A DNA stretch of 64,000 bases, taken from the NCBI GenBank assembly GCA_002778215.1, contig PCDM01000001.1, positions 3,100,001 to 3,164,000 of the forward strand, written 5' to 3'. The DNA comes from Esteya vermicola (lineage: Eukaryota; Ascomycota; Sordariomycetes; Ophiostomatales; Ophiostomataceae). Position 1 is the first letter of the stretch; each line of letters begins with the position of its first letter. Below, piece after piece: positions 50,601 to 62,700 of this stretch. The translations under genes were made by a program, and so were the position numbers. The notes under the pieces were generated by a model. It did not search any database, was not told the origin of the DNA, and worked only from the letters and a program-made list of their open reading frames with translations.

Positions 50601-53600
50601 AAGGATAAGTAAAGCGCTTAGTAAAAGGCTAAAAAGAAGAAAGTTAAAAAAGAAAAGAATAAAAAAAATAAAAAAAAGGAAAAAAAGGAAAAAGAAGACT
50701 ATAAAAAAGGTAATAAAGAAAATAAAAGTTAAAGAAGTAAAAAAGGTATTAGTTATACTAAAGTATAAAAAAAAGTAGTATAAAAGAAGAAGAAAGTAGT
50801 TAATAAAAAAGAAGAAAAAAAAATAAAGAAAAAGGTAAAAAAAAAAGAAAAAGAATAAAAGAAAAAAGAAGAAAAAAAAAAAAAAAAAAAATAAAGAAAA
50901 AGTAAAAAGTAAAAAGAAAAAAATAAAAAAAGAATAAAGTAAAAAAAAAAAAGAAACAAATATTAATTAAATAAAAAAAAGTATATAAAAAAAAAAAAAA
51001 GAAAGGGTATAAAAGTAAGTAAAGGTAGTATATATTATTACAAAGAAAATAATTAAGGTTAAAACTTTAATAGTTATATAAGTAATAATAAAGTAAATAG
51101 CTATTAAAATAAATATTTATATTACTTATAACTTATTAAAAAAGGTAAAGTATATAGTACTATATTTAATAGTAAAGAGCTAGTAGTAAGATAAAAACAA
51201 GCTTAATAAAAAGGTAAGTACTAGTTATAAAAGCTTTAAAAGGTTGTTAAATTAGGCTATTATTATTATTAATTCTTTTTAAGCTTTTTATATATTATTT
51301 AAATAAATATCTAGTCTTTTTAATATAAATAAGAAGTAAATTTGTTTTAAACTAGTTTAGTATAAAAAGAAGGCAAAGTACTATATTTATATTTAAAAAA
51401 GAATAGTACTATTATAGCTTATTAAAAATAAAAGGATTATAGCTTAGTTGTTAAATAACGTCTTTTTTAAGTACTATTACTTTTATTTAACTTAGTATAA
51501 AGTAGTACTTATAAGTATATTAATTTGCCTTATACTTTTACTAAATTATATAAGAGTATATTTATCTTAATAGTTTCTTAATAGTATATATAAGCTATTT
51601 AACCTTTAGTTAAATCTTTAGTTTAATATAGCTATTTAAGATTTTTAAACTACTTAGTTAAAAGGTAAGCTATTAGTTAAAGTACTAGTTAAGGCTATAA
51701 ATAGTAGTCCTTTAAGTAATATTATAGTATAAGTAATAAAAAATAAGTGTTAAGAATAAGGCTTGTTTATTTAACTATTTAGTAGCTAGTGTTTAATACT
51801 ATATAAGTAGTACTATATATACTTTTTATTATTTGTTATTTAGTATAAGAATTTATATATTAACGTGTTTTAGCCCTTCTTTAACTACATTATACTACTT
51901 AGTTATAATAACGTATATAAAAATTACTTTTTTATATAAATAAAAAGGTTTATAACTATAATAATTTATATTTTATAAATATAGTAAAATCTTATTTAAC
52001 TTTAGTAAAAAGTAATTTATTTATAGTTATTTAAAGTAAAGTATAAAAGACGTTTAAATATAAGCCTTTTATTTATTTAACTTAAAACTATAATACTATC
52101 TTTTAAAAGTAAGTATATATTTAATATTAATTATATAGTAATTTAGTTAATATAGTATTAAAAAGGTTAAGAAGCTATATTATTATTTTATATATAGTTA
52201 ATACTATTATTAATAAAGCTTTTAATTATAAAAAAAATAATAATAAAAAAGTAAAAAAGCCTTTAATTATACTAAAATAAGAATTTTAAAATTTATATAA
52301 ATAATAAGTAGTTTATACTATTATAAAAGGATTTAGTTTATATTACTATTATTAATAAAGCTTTTATTATTAAATTATTAACTTATTATATAATTATTAT
52401 TATTTTAAACCTTATTAGTAAGTTATAACTAGTTTATAGTTATTAAATTATAAATATTTAACTTTTAAATTTTTATAGTATTTTACTTAAATTTTTTAAG
52501 TTGTTAATTAATAAATATACTTAATAAAAAGACTTTATTTAAATATATAAGTATATATATATTATTATTATAAACTATATTTATATAAAAAAGGCCTTAT
52601 TATTTATACTTTAACTTACTTTTAACTAACTTATTAATTTTCTTTTTATTATTTTAAATACGTATTATATTACTTTAAACTATTAACTACTTTAACTATT
52701 ATATTTTACTAATGTTTATAAAGTTTTTTAATTTAATAAGTTTTTTTTAAAACTTATTAACTATAATAACAGCTTTCTTTTAGTTTATTAAAAAATGTTA
52801 TAGTATTTTAGTTCTTTTTTAAAGAAGCTTTTTAAAGAATATATTTACTTTTTAGTTAAATACTTATTAAGTAAGAATATAGACGTTAATAAAGAGTAAA
52901 GCTTTTATACTATAAAAAAAACAATGTTTAGTTATAAAACTAATATACTATTATTTAATTTATTAAAAACGTTATAAAAAAGTACTTTATTTAGTCTTTT
53001 ATTTTTTTAAAGGTTAGCTTAATAAGTATTTTAGTAAATAAAAAGTGCCCTTTTTTAATAAGGCTATTTACTTATAAATTATATATAAACATTAAAATAT
53101 ATACTACTCTTAAGTTATTATAAACTTTTTTAAAGTTACTTTTAAATTTAAATCCTTTATTTATTATAATAATAACTAAAAGGCTATAATTAACTATTAT
53201 ATAGTTTTATAAAAACTTAAAAATAGATTTAACTTTAATATTAAGAATAGTTATAGCTTTAATATATTTTATAAAAGTATACTAAGCCTTAATAATATAG
53301 TACTTATTATTATATAGTAGTATATATATAACGTTTAAATAGATTTTTTAAAATAAAGTAACTAGTAACTACTAAATTATAACTAAGTTAACTAGTTAAT
53401 AAGGCTTTTATTTTAAGTAATTTAAATAGGTTAAAACTACTTTTTTTATATAATTATATATTTTATACTATTAATATCTTTTATAAAGTACTATATATAA
53501 TAGTTTAATTCTTTAATATTTAATTATAATATAGTATTTTTATATAAGATATACTTAGTTATTAAAGTTGTAAATTACTCTTAAAAGACAGCTTAAATTT

Positions 53601-55112
53601 TTAACGTTTTTATATTATAAAATACCTTTTTAATAAAAGTAAAATTATACTTAATATAAAAGCTTTTTTTTCTTTATACTTAAAGTTTTAAGTAAAAAGA
53701 AGTAATCTTTAATAAAATTAAAAATATTTTTATAATAATTATTTAAGTTTTAAGTTTAAAATACTATTAAGTAATTAAACAAAGGTTTATTATTAATTAA
53801 TACTTTTTAAGTATTAATATATATATTAATAAACTTATTAAGATTATTCTTTATAGCTTTAAGCTTGTTTTTATTAGTCTTTAAATAATATAAGAGTGTA
53901 TTAGTAAGTATATTCTTTATACTAAGAATATACTTAATAGTAAAATTAAAAATTTAAATCTATACTATTTATTATATAAGTAGTACTTTAAGAAGTTTAT
54001 TAATAGCTTTATTTAACTAATTTATTAAAACTTAAAAGTTAGTTTTAATTTAAAAATATATATTATAAACGTAGTTATAAAGTTTTTTTAAAGTAGTAAC
54101 TAGTTTTTTATATTTTCTTTTTATAGTATTATTAACTATTACTTTTATATTTTATTATTTTAATTTATATTATATAAGACGTCTTTTTTTATTAATTTCT
54201 TATAAAAGTACTATTTTTTATTTTAAAATACTTATATTAATTATAAGTATTATTAGTTTACCTTTTTTAAAGTAGTTAATTATTATTAGAATAAAAGTAG
54301 TAAAAAGCCGTTTTTTTAATAAGTTAAAAGCTAACTTTTTTACATCTTTTTATTATTAGTAAGCGCCTTTTTATAAAAGAATATAAAAAGAAGTAACTAC
54401 TATAACTTTATCTTATACTTAAGTCTTATAAAATATAAAAATACTAAGAAATTTATAAAGGTCCTTTAAATTAATTAGTTAAGGCTATTTAATAATTTTA
54501 ATAATTTTAAACTTTTTAAACGTTTAATTAAACCTACTATATATATATTTAACAACAATAGTTATAAGTTAGTACTATTATAATTTTTTAGCCGTAATTA
54601 TAGTACTAGCTAGCTTATAATTTATAAAAATAAGGTCTATATTTTTAAAGATACTTTAAAACGTAGTACTTAACGCCTAATAATATTTTTTTATTATTAT
54701 AAATAGTTGTAAGGCCTTTAATTATAATATTATTAAGAAAAAGCAATATTTAATTAAGTATAAGCTTATATAGTAGTTAAACTATAATATATTAAAATTA
54801 AGCTACTAAGTTAGTACTTTCTTATAAAAAAGTATATATTTTAAATAGCTTAATTAAAATTAAAAACATAGTTATATTTTTACTTTTTTTAATAAGTTTA
54901 ATCTAGTTATATTTTAAAAAAAGATTAAGTAAAAAGATTCTTTTATATATTTTAAATTCTTTTAAAAAGGTTTTTACTATTAAAAAAGTAAATACGTTAT
55001 ATACTATATACTAATTATACTTAACTATATTATTTATTAGTTATACTTTTTTATTCTTTTTTTTATTAAAAACTAAAAGTTTTTATAAGATTTATAGCTT
55101 TTTTTAATTGTT
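47673..55112 (-). mobile_element. RIP-degraded DNA, possible pol region of family-B element
   Basis: About 7.4 kb without any open frame. It lies between two copies of the 370-bp repeat and to the left of a gag-like region on the minus strand, so it is where pol of that element would be, if the repeat is its LTR. I could not read RT or integrase motifs. A direct duplication of about 35 bp (tttaaatataaaatattatactaaatataatag) occurs twice in a row near 49884-49950. Other insertions may be hidden here. Confidence 0.35.
50590..51010. repeat. Purine-rich low-complexity tract
   Basis: More than 400 bp of almost only A and G on the plus strand, with A-runs of over 10. Read on the other strand it gives a Phe/Tyr/Ser string that is not a gene. 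A shorter purine block lies at 47695-47880. Confidence 0.8.
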
Positions 55113-58100
55113 TTTTTACTAAAGTACTAGTATAAAAGGTTAATAACTTACTTAACTAATAAATAAAGTATTAAAATTATATAAGCTTAAAAGGCTATAT
55201 ATAGTATAGTTTTAATAACTTATAAAAGTACTACTAATAGGTTAAGCTTATTAATATAATTAAAAGTTTATACTAATATAAATTTCTTATTAAATAAAAT
55301 TTATACTAAAATTTCCTTCTTTTTTTTTTATAAACTATTATTTAATTAGTTAATTATTACTATAAGTTAATTAAGTATTAACCTATATTTTTATTCTACT
55401 AAACTAAACTTTAAAGTAATAAACGTAGTAAAGTTTTATATAGTAAATTAAAAGTTCTTTTAAGCTTCTTTTTATTTTTCTACTTTTTAATTTATACTTC
55501 TTTTAAAAGTAAAGCTATTAAATACAATATTATTTAATAGTTAAACCTTTAAACCTTTCTTTTTATATAAAGTGTTACTATAGTAAACTTGTTATAAAAA
55601 TTAATAAGATTTAGTATTCTTTTATAAAAAAGGACTAGTATAATAAATAAGCTTTAATAGTAGTATTAAGATAAGTGTTAATATAGTAAGTAGTTTTATA
55701 TACTTATTATAGTTTATTTTAAAGTATTAATTTATACTATTAACTAATTTATTAATATTATAAGATTTCTTAAGTTAATAATAAGGCGTATATTACTAAT
55801 AATTATATTAATATATATTGTCTTAATAATAATGTTATATAAGAAGTATAGTTTTATATTAAGAATATATAGTATTTTTAGTAATAGGTTTTTACTAGTT
55901 ATTCTATTAAGTATAATATATAAGTAGACTAGTAGTTTATACTCTTTTAACTATAAAGTAGTTATAAATTTATTAATAAACTAAATATTTGTGTTATAAA
56001 TACTAGTAAAGGAAGCTTTAGTTTTAAATAATAAAATACTTAGTCTTTTAATAAGTTAATTAAAAATTAAAAAAACCTATAATTTAATATTAATAAGAGT
56101 AAGCTATAAGCTTCTTTAAAAAGGACTTTTATAAACTTATATATATATTTTTAAAAAGCTAGCTGCCTTTATAAGTATAAAGTCTATTTAAAGGCTAGTT
56201 ACTTAGTAAGACTATAGTATAATATATATCTTTTAATTATTTAAAGGTTTAAAAACTTAAAAAGGTTTATTTATACTAACTATATAAAACATTATTTAAA
56301 CAAAGTTAAAAGCCTTATTTATAACTATTAATATCTTATTATTAATATAGACTATCTTTATACTAAGTATAGTATAGTCTTAAATATTAAATATAACCTA
56401 TACTATATACGTTAGACTAAGTTAAAAGAGCTAGTATATTAAAACTTTAACCTTTAAGTTAAGAGTTGTTTTAACTAGTTAACGCTTAATATTTAAAATA
56501 AGCTTAGTATTTACTTTTAATAAGACTTAAGTAGTTAGCTAATAAGATAATAAATCTAAGTTAAATAAAGTAATATTAATAAAATCCTATACTTTTTATA
56601 TATTTATAACTAGTATATAAAAACGTATATTATTATTAACTTATTTACACTTTTTAACTAATATAAAGGTAGTAAACAAGTTATAAGCCTTATTTACTAG
56701 TTTTATTAAAAGGAGCTAATTAGTAAATATAAAATTGTTATTTTTAATAAGCTTAATTATATTAATACTTAAATTAAGGCTAAAAGGTAGTTTATTTAAT
56801 AGTGTAATTAGGCTACTAGTATTATTTAAAGATAAGAATTACTATTTTATTTTTATTATTTTTTTTATAATTATAATTATTATATCTTTTTAGTACTTAA
56901 AAGGTTATAATACTTTATTAAATAGCTTTAAACTAGATTTCTTATTTACTCTTTATTATAAAAGTACTTTATTAATATATAAAGTAGCTTATACTTTTTT
57001 ATTAATCTTATAAAAAAACACTTTACTTTTATATTATAGTATAAAAGTCTAGCTTAGTAGTCTTTATAAAACTTAGTATATTTTACTACTAAATAGTCTT
57101 TACTATTATAGTAAAAGTAGTAAAAGCGTTTTTATAGTATTTATTAAGTAAATATATATAATAGTAAATAGACTAGATAACTACGTCTATAAAGTAATCG
57201 CTTATAAAGGGCTAAAGGCAGGAGTTGTATTATACAAGAACTAAGTCTTATCCCTTTATATTTATAAAAAAAGACAGACTAGCTATATAAAGGCAGTACT
57301 AATTACACTAGTCCTAATTCAGCCTTAGCCTTTAAACTTAGTAGCTATTTAACTAATTATAAAGCGCGTATCTATTACTGCCCCACTTAATCGAGCACAG
57401 ACCACTACCACGCATCTTTACAGGTCCTACCTATATCTGTAGGTTATATAACGCCTACTATCTGTCTAATTAGCTATTGTGCATTTGTATTGTCTATAAG
57501 GTCTACGTAACTCCTATACACGGTCTTTGTAAGACCCTTGTAGACGTCCTTCTTGCCTGTCTGTAATAATATACTAAAAATAGCGTTATTATCTACTTAT
57601 AAGATTTTTTTAATATTAGTTATAAGTAGTAGTTATTAAATTACTTTAGTGTTATATAGGTTTTAGGTTAAGAATATAAAAAAACTATATTTCTTTAAGT
57701 ATTTTATTATTATATAGTTTTAGTTAATAGTAAGGTTTATTATACTTTTAGTAATTAACTTAAATACGTCCTTTAATTAAACGGCTTATAGTTATAATAT
57801 AGTTAAGGCAACTAAAATAAGTATAATAAAAAGTAGTAAAGTGTACTAATAAAAAGGTACTTTAATTTATTAAATAAAAGGTAAGACTTAAAAAGACTTA
57901 TAAAACCTTTAGTAATAATAATTATTTATTAAATAAACGTTATTCTTAAAGTATTTAACAATTTAATTATAGAATTTTTAAAAAAGTATAGTTTAAAAGT
58001 TTTAGTATAAGCAGTTTACTTAAAGTAATAACTAGTATATAACTATAAGAGGAAGGCTATAATATAGTACTATTAACTAATTATTTAATATAAGATAGTA

Positions 58101-60020
58101 GTTTAACCGTTTTATATTTATATAAAGCTTAGTTAATTTATAAAGTAAAATTTAAAGGTTTTTATTATAAATAGTATAAAACTACGTTAAGACTTAAGTT
58201 TAAAAAGTGTAGTACTATTTCTTATTTTAAGTATTATAGTTTTATTTTATAACTTTTTTTAAACTTGTAAACTTTTGTTCTTACTTTATAATTAAGGCTG
58301 TTTTTATTAGTCTTTTTATAAAGCTTATTTACTAATTATATAATATATTAGTAGTTAATAAACTTTGTCTTTATTTAAAAGTAACACTACTTATACTAAG
58401 GCCTTATAGTAATAAAGAAAGCGTATAATATTGTTACTATTAAAGGTAAGTATTATAAAAGTTCTAGAATAAAGGAAGGCTTAACCTTAAAATTATAGTG
58501 TTTTTTTAAGTGTAAAGTATATTAATATATTTATAAAAGTACTAATTAATAGTAGTGCTTTAAAAGTTAAAAAAGCTATATTAATAAAATAAGTGTTTAT
58601 TTTAACAATCTTATATATTATATATAAAATATAAGATCTTAATACTAAGCTACTTATTTAATTACTTATTAGTCTTTTAAATAAAAAGAAAGAAATTTTT
58701 TAAAAATTTAATAAAATAAATATATAACTAATCTTTATATAAAAAAACAAACAACTACTATTTATAAAAAAGAAAAAGAAACTGTAACTTTTCTTACTTA
58801 AAGGATTAGTATATTTAGTTTTTATAAAAGTATATTAATCCTTTAACTATTTAAGTTATACTATAAGATAATAAAGTATTTTTACTACTTTTTAACTTAG
58901 CCTTTTTTTTATTATTAATTTAAGCCTTTTTATACTACGTTTTTATAAGTATATTTAGCCTTACTACTATTACTTTTACTTTAATAATTTATATATAAGT
59001 CTTTTTAAAGTAAGTAATAACTAAAAGTTGTTATATTATATTAGTCTTACTAGTAGCTATTATAGCCTTAACCTACTATTAAGTAGCTACTTACTAACTT
59101 ACTACTAAATTTATTTTTATTTATCTTTAAAATACTATTACTAAATTAGTACTTATTAATACTTTTATAATTAAAATAAAGGTTTAAAAAGAAGTATTTT
59201 ATAATATTTTAACGTTTAACTTTAACTATTATTATAAGGTTGTCTTAAGCGTTTTTTAAATTTTATATTAGTATTATTAAAGTAGTATTTAACCTTTACT
59301 AATTAGTTGTTTATTTATAAGACTAATACTTATTTACTACTACTTTTTTTATAATATTAAATATAGTAATATATATCTTAGCCGCTTTTAAGTAAATAAA
59401 AAAAACACCTTTTTCCTTTATTAGTAAAAACGTGTTTATTCTTTATTAATATAGTTATATAAGAAGTTGTATAAGCTACCTTTTAAGGCCTTATTTAATT
59501 ACTAATTTATATATTATAAGTTAAAGTTAGCTTTATACTAACTCTTACTACTTTATAACTAGGCCGTTTTTATATAATTAGTTAATAGTAGCTATTTACT
59601 ATAACTAATTATAGTAATATACATTTAGTTATTTAATATAGTAGCTAATAATATATTCTTAAAAGCTATTATAAATAACTTTTTTTTATAAAACTTTTTT
59701 TATATTAAATTCGTGTTTTAATATTTAGTTTTTATTTCTTATAACTTTATAATTTAAAATTATTAGAAAATAAGTAAAGTAGTAATCTTAACTCTTTTTT
59801 TACTTATTAAAAGTATAAATAAGAATTAAAGACTTATTTTAGTAATTACTTATAGTACGGCTATTAACTAATTATTCTTTATATTTTTAACTAAAGAAGG
59901 TTATTATAAAAGTTTAAATAAATAAAGTAATAGTATCTTATAAGTATTATAGTTATTTAAGTAAAACTTAAGTAACTAGTCTTATAACTAGTATATTTTA
60001 AGTCTTACTCTTATTACTAG
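55113..60020 (-). mobile_element. RIP-degraded retroelement, second copy of family B
   Basis: Collinear with 1-4588 from actaaagtactagtataaaa onward, apart from the solo LTR at 57157-57568. The gag-like stretch corresponding to 2880-2970 is at about 58390-58450. Mutations differ between the two copies but nearly all are transitions, as expected of independent RIP on a shared ancestor. Confidence 0.68.
57157..57568 (-). mobile_element. Family-A solo LTR, moderately RIP-mutated
   Basis: 412 bp in reverse orientation to the intact copy, from tataatagtaaatag to gcctgtctgtaata, flanked by atata (57152-57156 and 57569-57573). The other family-B copy has the unoccupied site acaca at 2092-2096. It keeps several GC-rich words (gccccacttaatcgagcacag region), so it has suffered less RIP than its host element. 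Confidence 0.85.
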
Positions 60021-60389
60021 TAAGTATAAAACTATTTATTATATATATAACTATATATACTATTAATAACTATTATAGTATATAGAATAGTATAAAGAGG
60101 GACTATTAACTAATTAGTTAATAGTCTCTCTTTTTATACTATACTTTATAAGCAGCTTGCTAGTAGGTAAAGACGAAGAAAGACGTACTTATAGACGTTA
60201 CACGTAAAACTTGTATAGCTAATTCTATCTATTAAAGTTCTTACTATTTATCTATTTTTTCTAGTAGCTACGTCTTATCTACTTATACTTTTTAAAGTAG
60301 AGGGTGTTAAGGTAAAGCCTTAACCTAATTTGCCTCCTATTTTAAGTACAAGTACTATAACGTTAGTTATAGTACGTACTCTACACTTA
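60021..60389. repeat. 370-bp palindrome-bearing repeat, copy 4
   Basis: 369 bp from taagtataaa to ctacactta at the right end of the second family-B copy. The perfect palindrome (half-site ACTATTAACTAA) is near 60101-60124. The sequence to its left is shared with copy 1, that to its right is not, as expected if this repeat ends the element. Confidence 0.68.
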
Positions 60390-60600
60390 GTAGTAAGCTA
60401 TTTAAGACACTAAGAGTAGACTTTAAAGGGTTCTTAAGTACTTTCTATAATTAGCTAAATTAAGTAAACTATAAGACATTTTATATATATATATATAGTA
60501 CTACTATCCTCCTCTTTAATAAAAAGAATAAGAATCTATTCTTATTTTAATACACTTATATATATATAATTTAAACATTATAAATTTAATATTATTATAA
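60390..60600 (+). repeat. Partial family-C LTR, RIP-mutated
   Basis: From gtagtaagctatttaagac to about aatttaatatt it follows the middle and distal part of the family-C LTR (compare 24670-24875). Its left part is missing, so the family-B element ends within this LTR. Confidence 0.6.
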
Positions 60601-61097
60601 TAAGCCTAACTATTATACCTACTAAGAATAAAGAGCTAAAAGATTTATTAAAAGCTATAAAAAGAAGAGAAAATAATTTAGAGTAAAGAAATAAACTAGT
60701 AAGTACTACTTAAATACTCCTTTAAGTAAAGGTTATACCCTATGTTACTAGTTATACAAATACAAGCCAGAGCTATAAAGTATCTACTATATAAATATGT
60801 TAAGGCGTCCTAGTTACATAATATTATAGTTTAGACAAAGCTTAAACCCTTAATAATTATATTACTAGACAAATATACTATAAATAAAGAATATCCTATA
60901 GTTTAAACAAACAAGAATACAACTAACTTTACATTTATATACTTTTTACTAACATATTAGAATTACACAGAATTATTAACATATTACAGTTATTTGCTTT
61001 ATTTGTTTATTTCCTTTATTTAGGGTGTATGTACTAAGGACAACACATAGTTGTTATTAGTGTATTTCCTTCTACGTTGGTAAACTAGCGTGTAATA
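60601..61097. other. Partly mutated sequence, no gene recognised
   Basis: Composition improves toward the right. The plus strand gives short coding-like pieces around 60640-60900 interrupted by TAG/TAA, perhaps a decayed transposase or retroelement, but no motif is recognised. Confidence 0.35.
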
Positions 61098-61156
61098 AGT
61101 TATCTTCTACCTAGCTATAGTGGCTCTTAGTACTTATCTTATAAATACCTTTACAA
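61098..61156 (+). repeat. 3' end of a family-C LTR, little mutated
   Basis: The bases gttatcttctacctagc to aaatacctttaca match the last 59 bp of the family-C LTR and end in the expected CA. It is the least altered version of this end in the window and supports TG...CA termini for the family. Confidence 0.6.
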
Positions 61157-61638
61157 TTTTTAAAATTCCGTTTAAGAATTCTTTACTACTATTCTTTCTT
61201 TTTACTTAAGTCTTATTTTTATTAGCTAGCTTTACCTTTTTTAGCTTATTAGCTTACGTAGTACTTAGTACTATAAGCTAGTACTAGTAATAGGCCCTAG
61301 CTTAGGCTTATAAAGTATATTTATTATTATTTTATTTATTAGTTATATTTTTATTATTAAATATTATTACTTTATTAGTATAAAGTACTATTAAAAAAAG
61401 TATATACTACTTATATAAGTAGTACGCCCTAATTACTACTATACTTAAAAGTAAAGTATAGTAATACATGTATAATAAATATTATAATATATAGGCAATT
61501 TTAATGAAAAGAATTTTGCTTTTTTATGTTATTTTAATTTTTAAGCATATAGTATTTTACAAAAAAATACAATACTAAGCACTAGGCGTTTGCATGCCGA
61601 CTGCCCATGTAAGATTTGCCTATCAAATTTATTTATCC
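61157..61638. other. 3' flank of the ESCRT-III gene, no other gene
   Basis: AT-rich, falling to normal composition near 61580. The 3' UTR of the gene to the right must lie here. Nothing else is visible. Confidence 0.4.
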
Positions 61639-62435
61639 TTATGCTCTCAATGCCCGCAGACGCTGCTGTAAAGCATCTTCTTCTTCAGCTGTTGGCTCCG
61701 CAGTCGTCATTGCAGACTCATGTTCTAGATCCGACTTATTAACCACCTGTGCTGCATTGAGTTCTTGAGAAAGCTCAACGCCGGCATCATCGGCCAGTTT
61801 TCCCAATAGTTCATGCACTGCATCATCCGATACCTGCACTGATGTATTTTGCATGATAGCATCTGTGTAGATGCTATTAGACATCGCATAGTCCTCGTTC
61901 TGCGTTCGGTACTGCTCGAGAGCCAATAATGTTCGTTCTGGATTGACGCTGCGCTGCGCTCGGCTCATTGTCTGCGATGATTGCGCCATCATCGCAGTCA
62001 TCCGGTTCATCGCATTGTTCGCCTGAATTTGAGCAACCGATAATTCTGCCATGTCTGCGGCTTGGTCCATCTGAGCAGCTATCGCTTGCTTGGCCAACAA
62101 CATGCGGGCTTTATGAGCTGCTTGTTGTGTTTCGCCCTTCTTAAGAAGCTAATTTATTCGTTAGCACCTAAAAACTGACAGCACTGACTTAATCGTAAAT
62201 AAGTTCTGAGTGACTCGGTAGGTATAACCGAATTGGGTTGAAAGTACATGGACGACGAACGTTCTGGATCTGTTTACGGAGCTCCCCGTCTTGCTTAGCA
62301 GCCTTCTGAGACTCACGCCGTGCTTGCTTCGCATGAAACTAATAAGTCAGAACAAAATACTATGACATAAAACAGTATACCTACCCGAGCTTGAAACTCA
62401 GTTTGCATGTCCCGTGCTATCTGTCGTTGATTCAT
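61639..62435 (-). CDS. ESCRT-III protein of Did2/CHMP1 type, three exons (212 aa)
   Basis: Exons join(61639..62148, 62261..62338, 62385..62435) on the minus strand. The introns are 112 bp (62149-62260, GTTCGT...TTAG with branch site CTAAC) and 46 bp (62339-62384, GTAGGT...TTAG with CTGAC), both phase 0. The spliced product is 212 residues: MNQRQIARDMQTEFQARF at the start, then a basic helical Snf7 core including AKQARRESQKAAK and LLKKGETQQAAHKARML, then VHELLGKLADDAGVEL and the C-terminal MIT-interacting motif QQRLRALRA. Yeast Did2 (204 aa) has the same length, the ADENGMEL block and the end RLRALRG. Did2/CHMP1 joins late in ESCRT-III assembly on endosomes and recruits the Vps4 ATPase through that motif. 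The core is more divergent than usual for fungal Did2, so a paralogue is possible. The longest uninterrupted frame alone would start at an internal Met (62103) and lose the N-terminal 58 residues. Confidence 0.78.
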
Positions 62436-62700
62436 GTAGGGCAATATTGTCAATAATTTAGTAGGCTTTAAAGTTAGGGTACTGTAGAATTCAAGTTCTA
62501 ATAAAATATAACGTACTTACTTATAACCTCCTTTAAAGTTTATAAATAAATGAATTACCTAATTTAACAAAATACTATAAAAGTTTTAAAGGATAATCTT
62601 AAGTAATTTATTAGTATATAAATTAATATTTAAAAAGGCTTTAAAATACTACTAGTACTTAATCTATTTATAATAGTTAAATAATAAAAATACTAAAATT
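62436..62700. other. 5' flank of the ESCRT-III gene
   Basis: AT-rich almost from the start codon onward. Any promoter lies in this partly RIP-type sequence. No motif is resolved. Confidence 0.35.

Noticed and set aside
50753..50959. Minus-strand 68-codon frame made mostly of Phe, Tyr and Ser
   Set aside because: It is the translation of a purine-rich simple tract, not a membrane protein.
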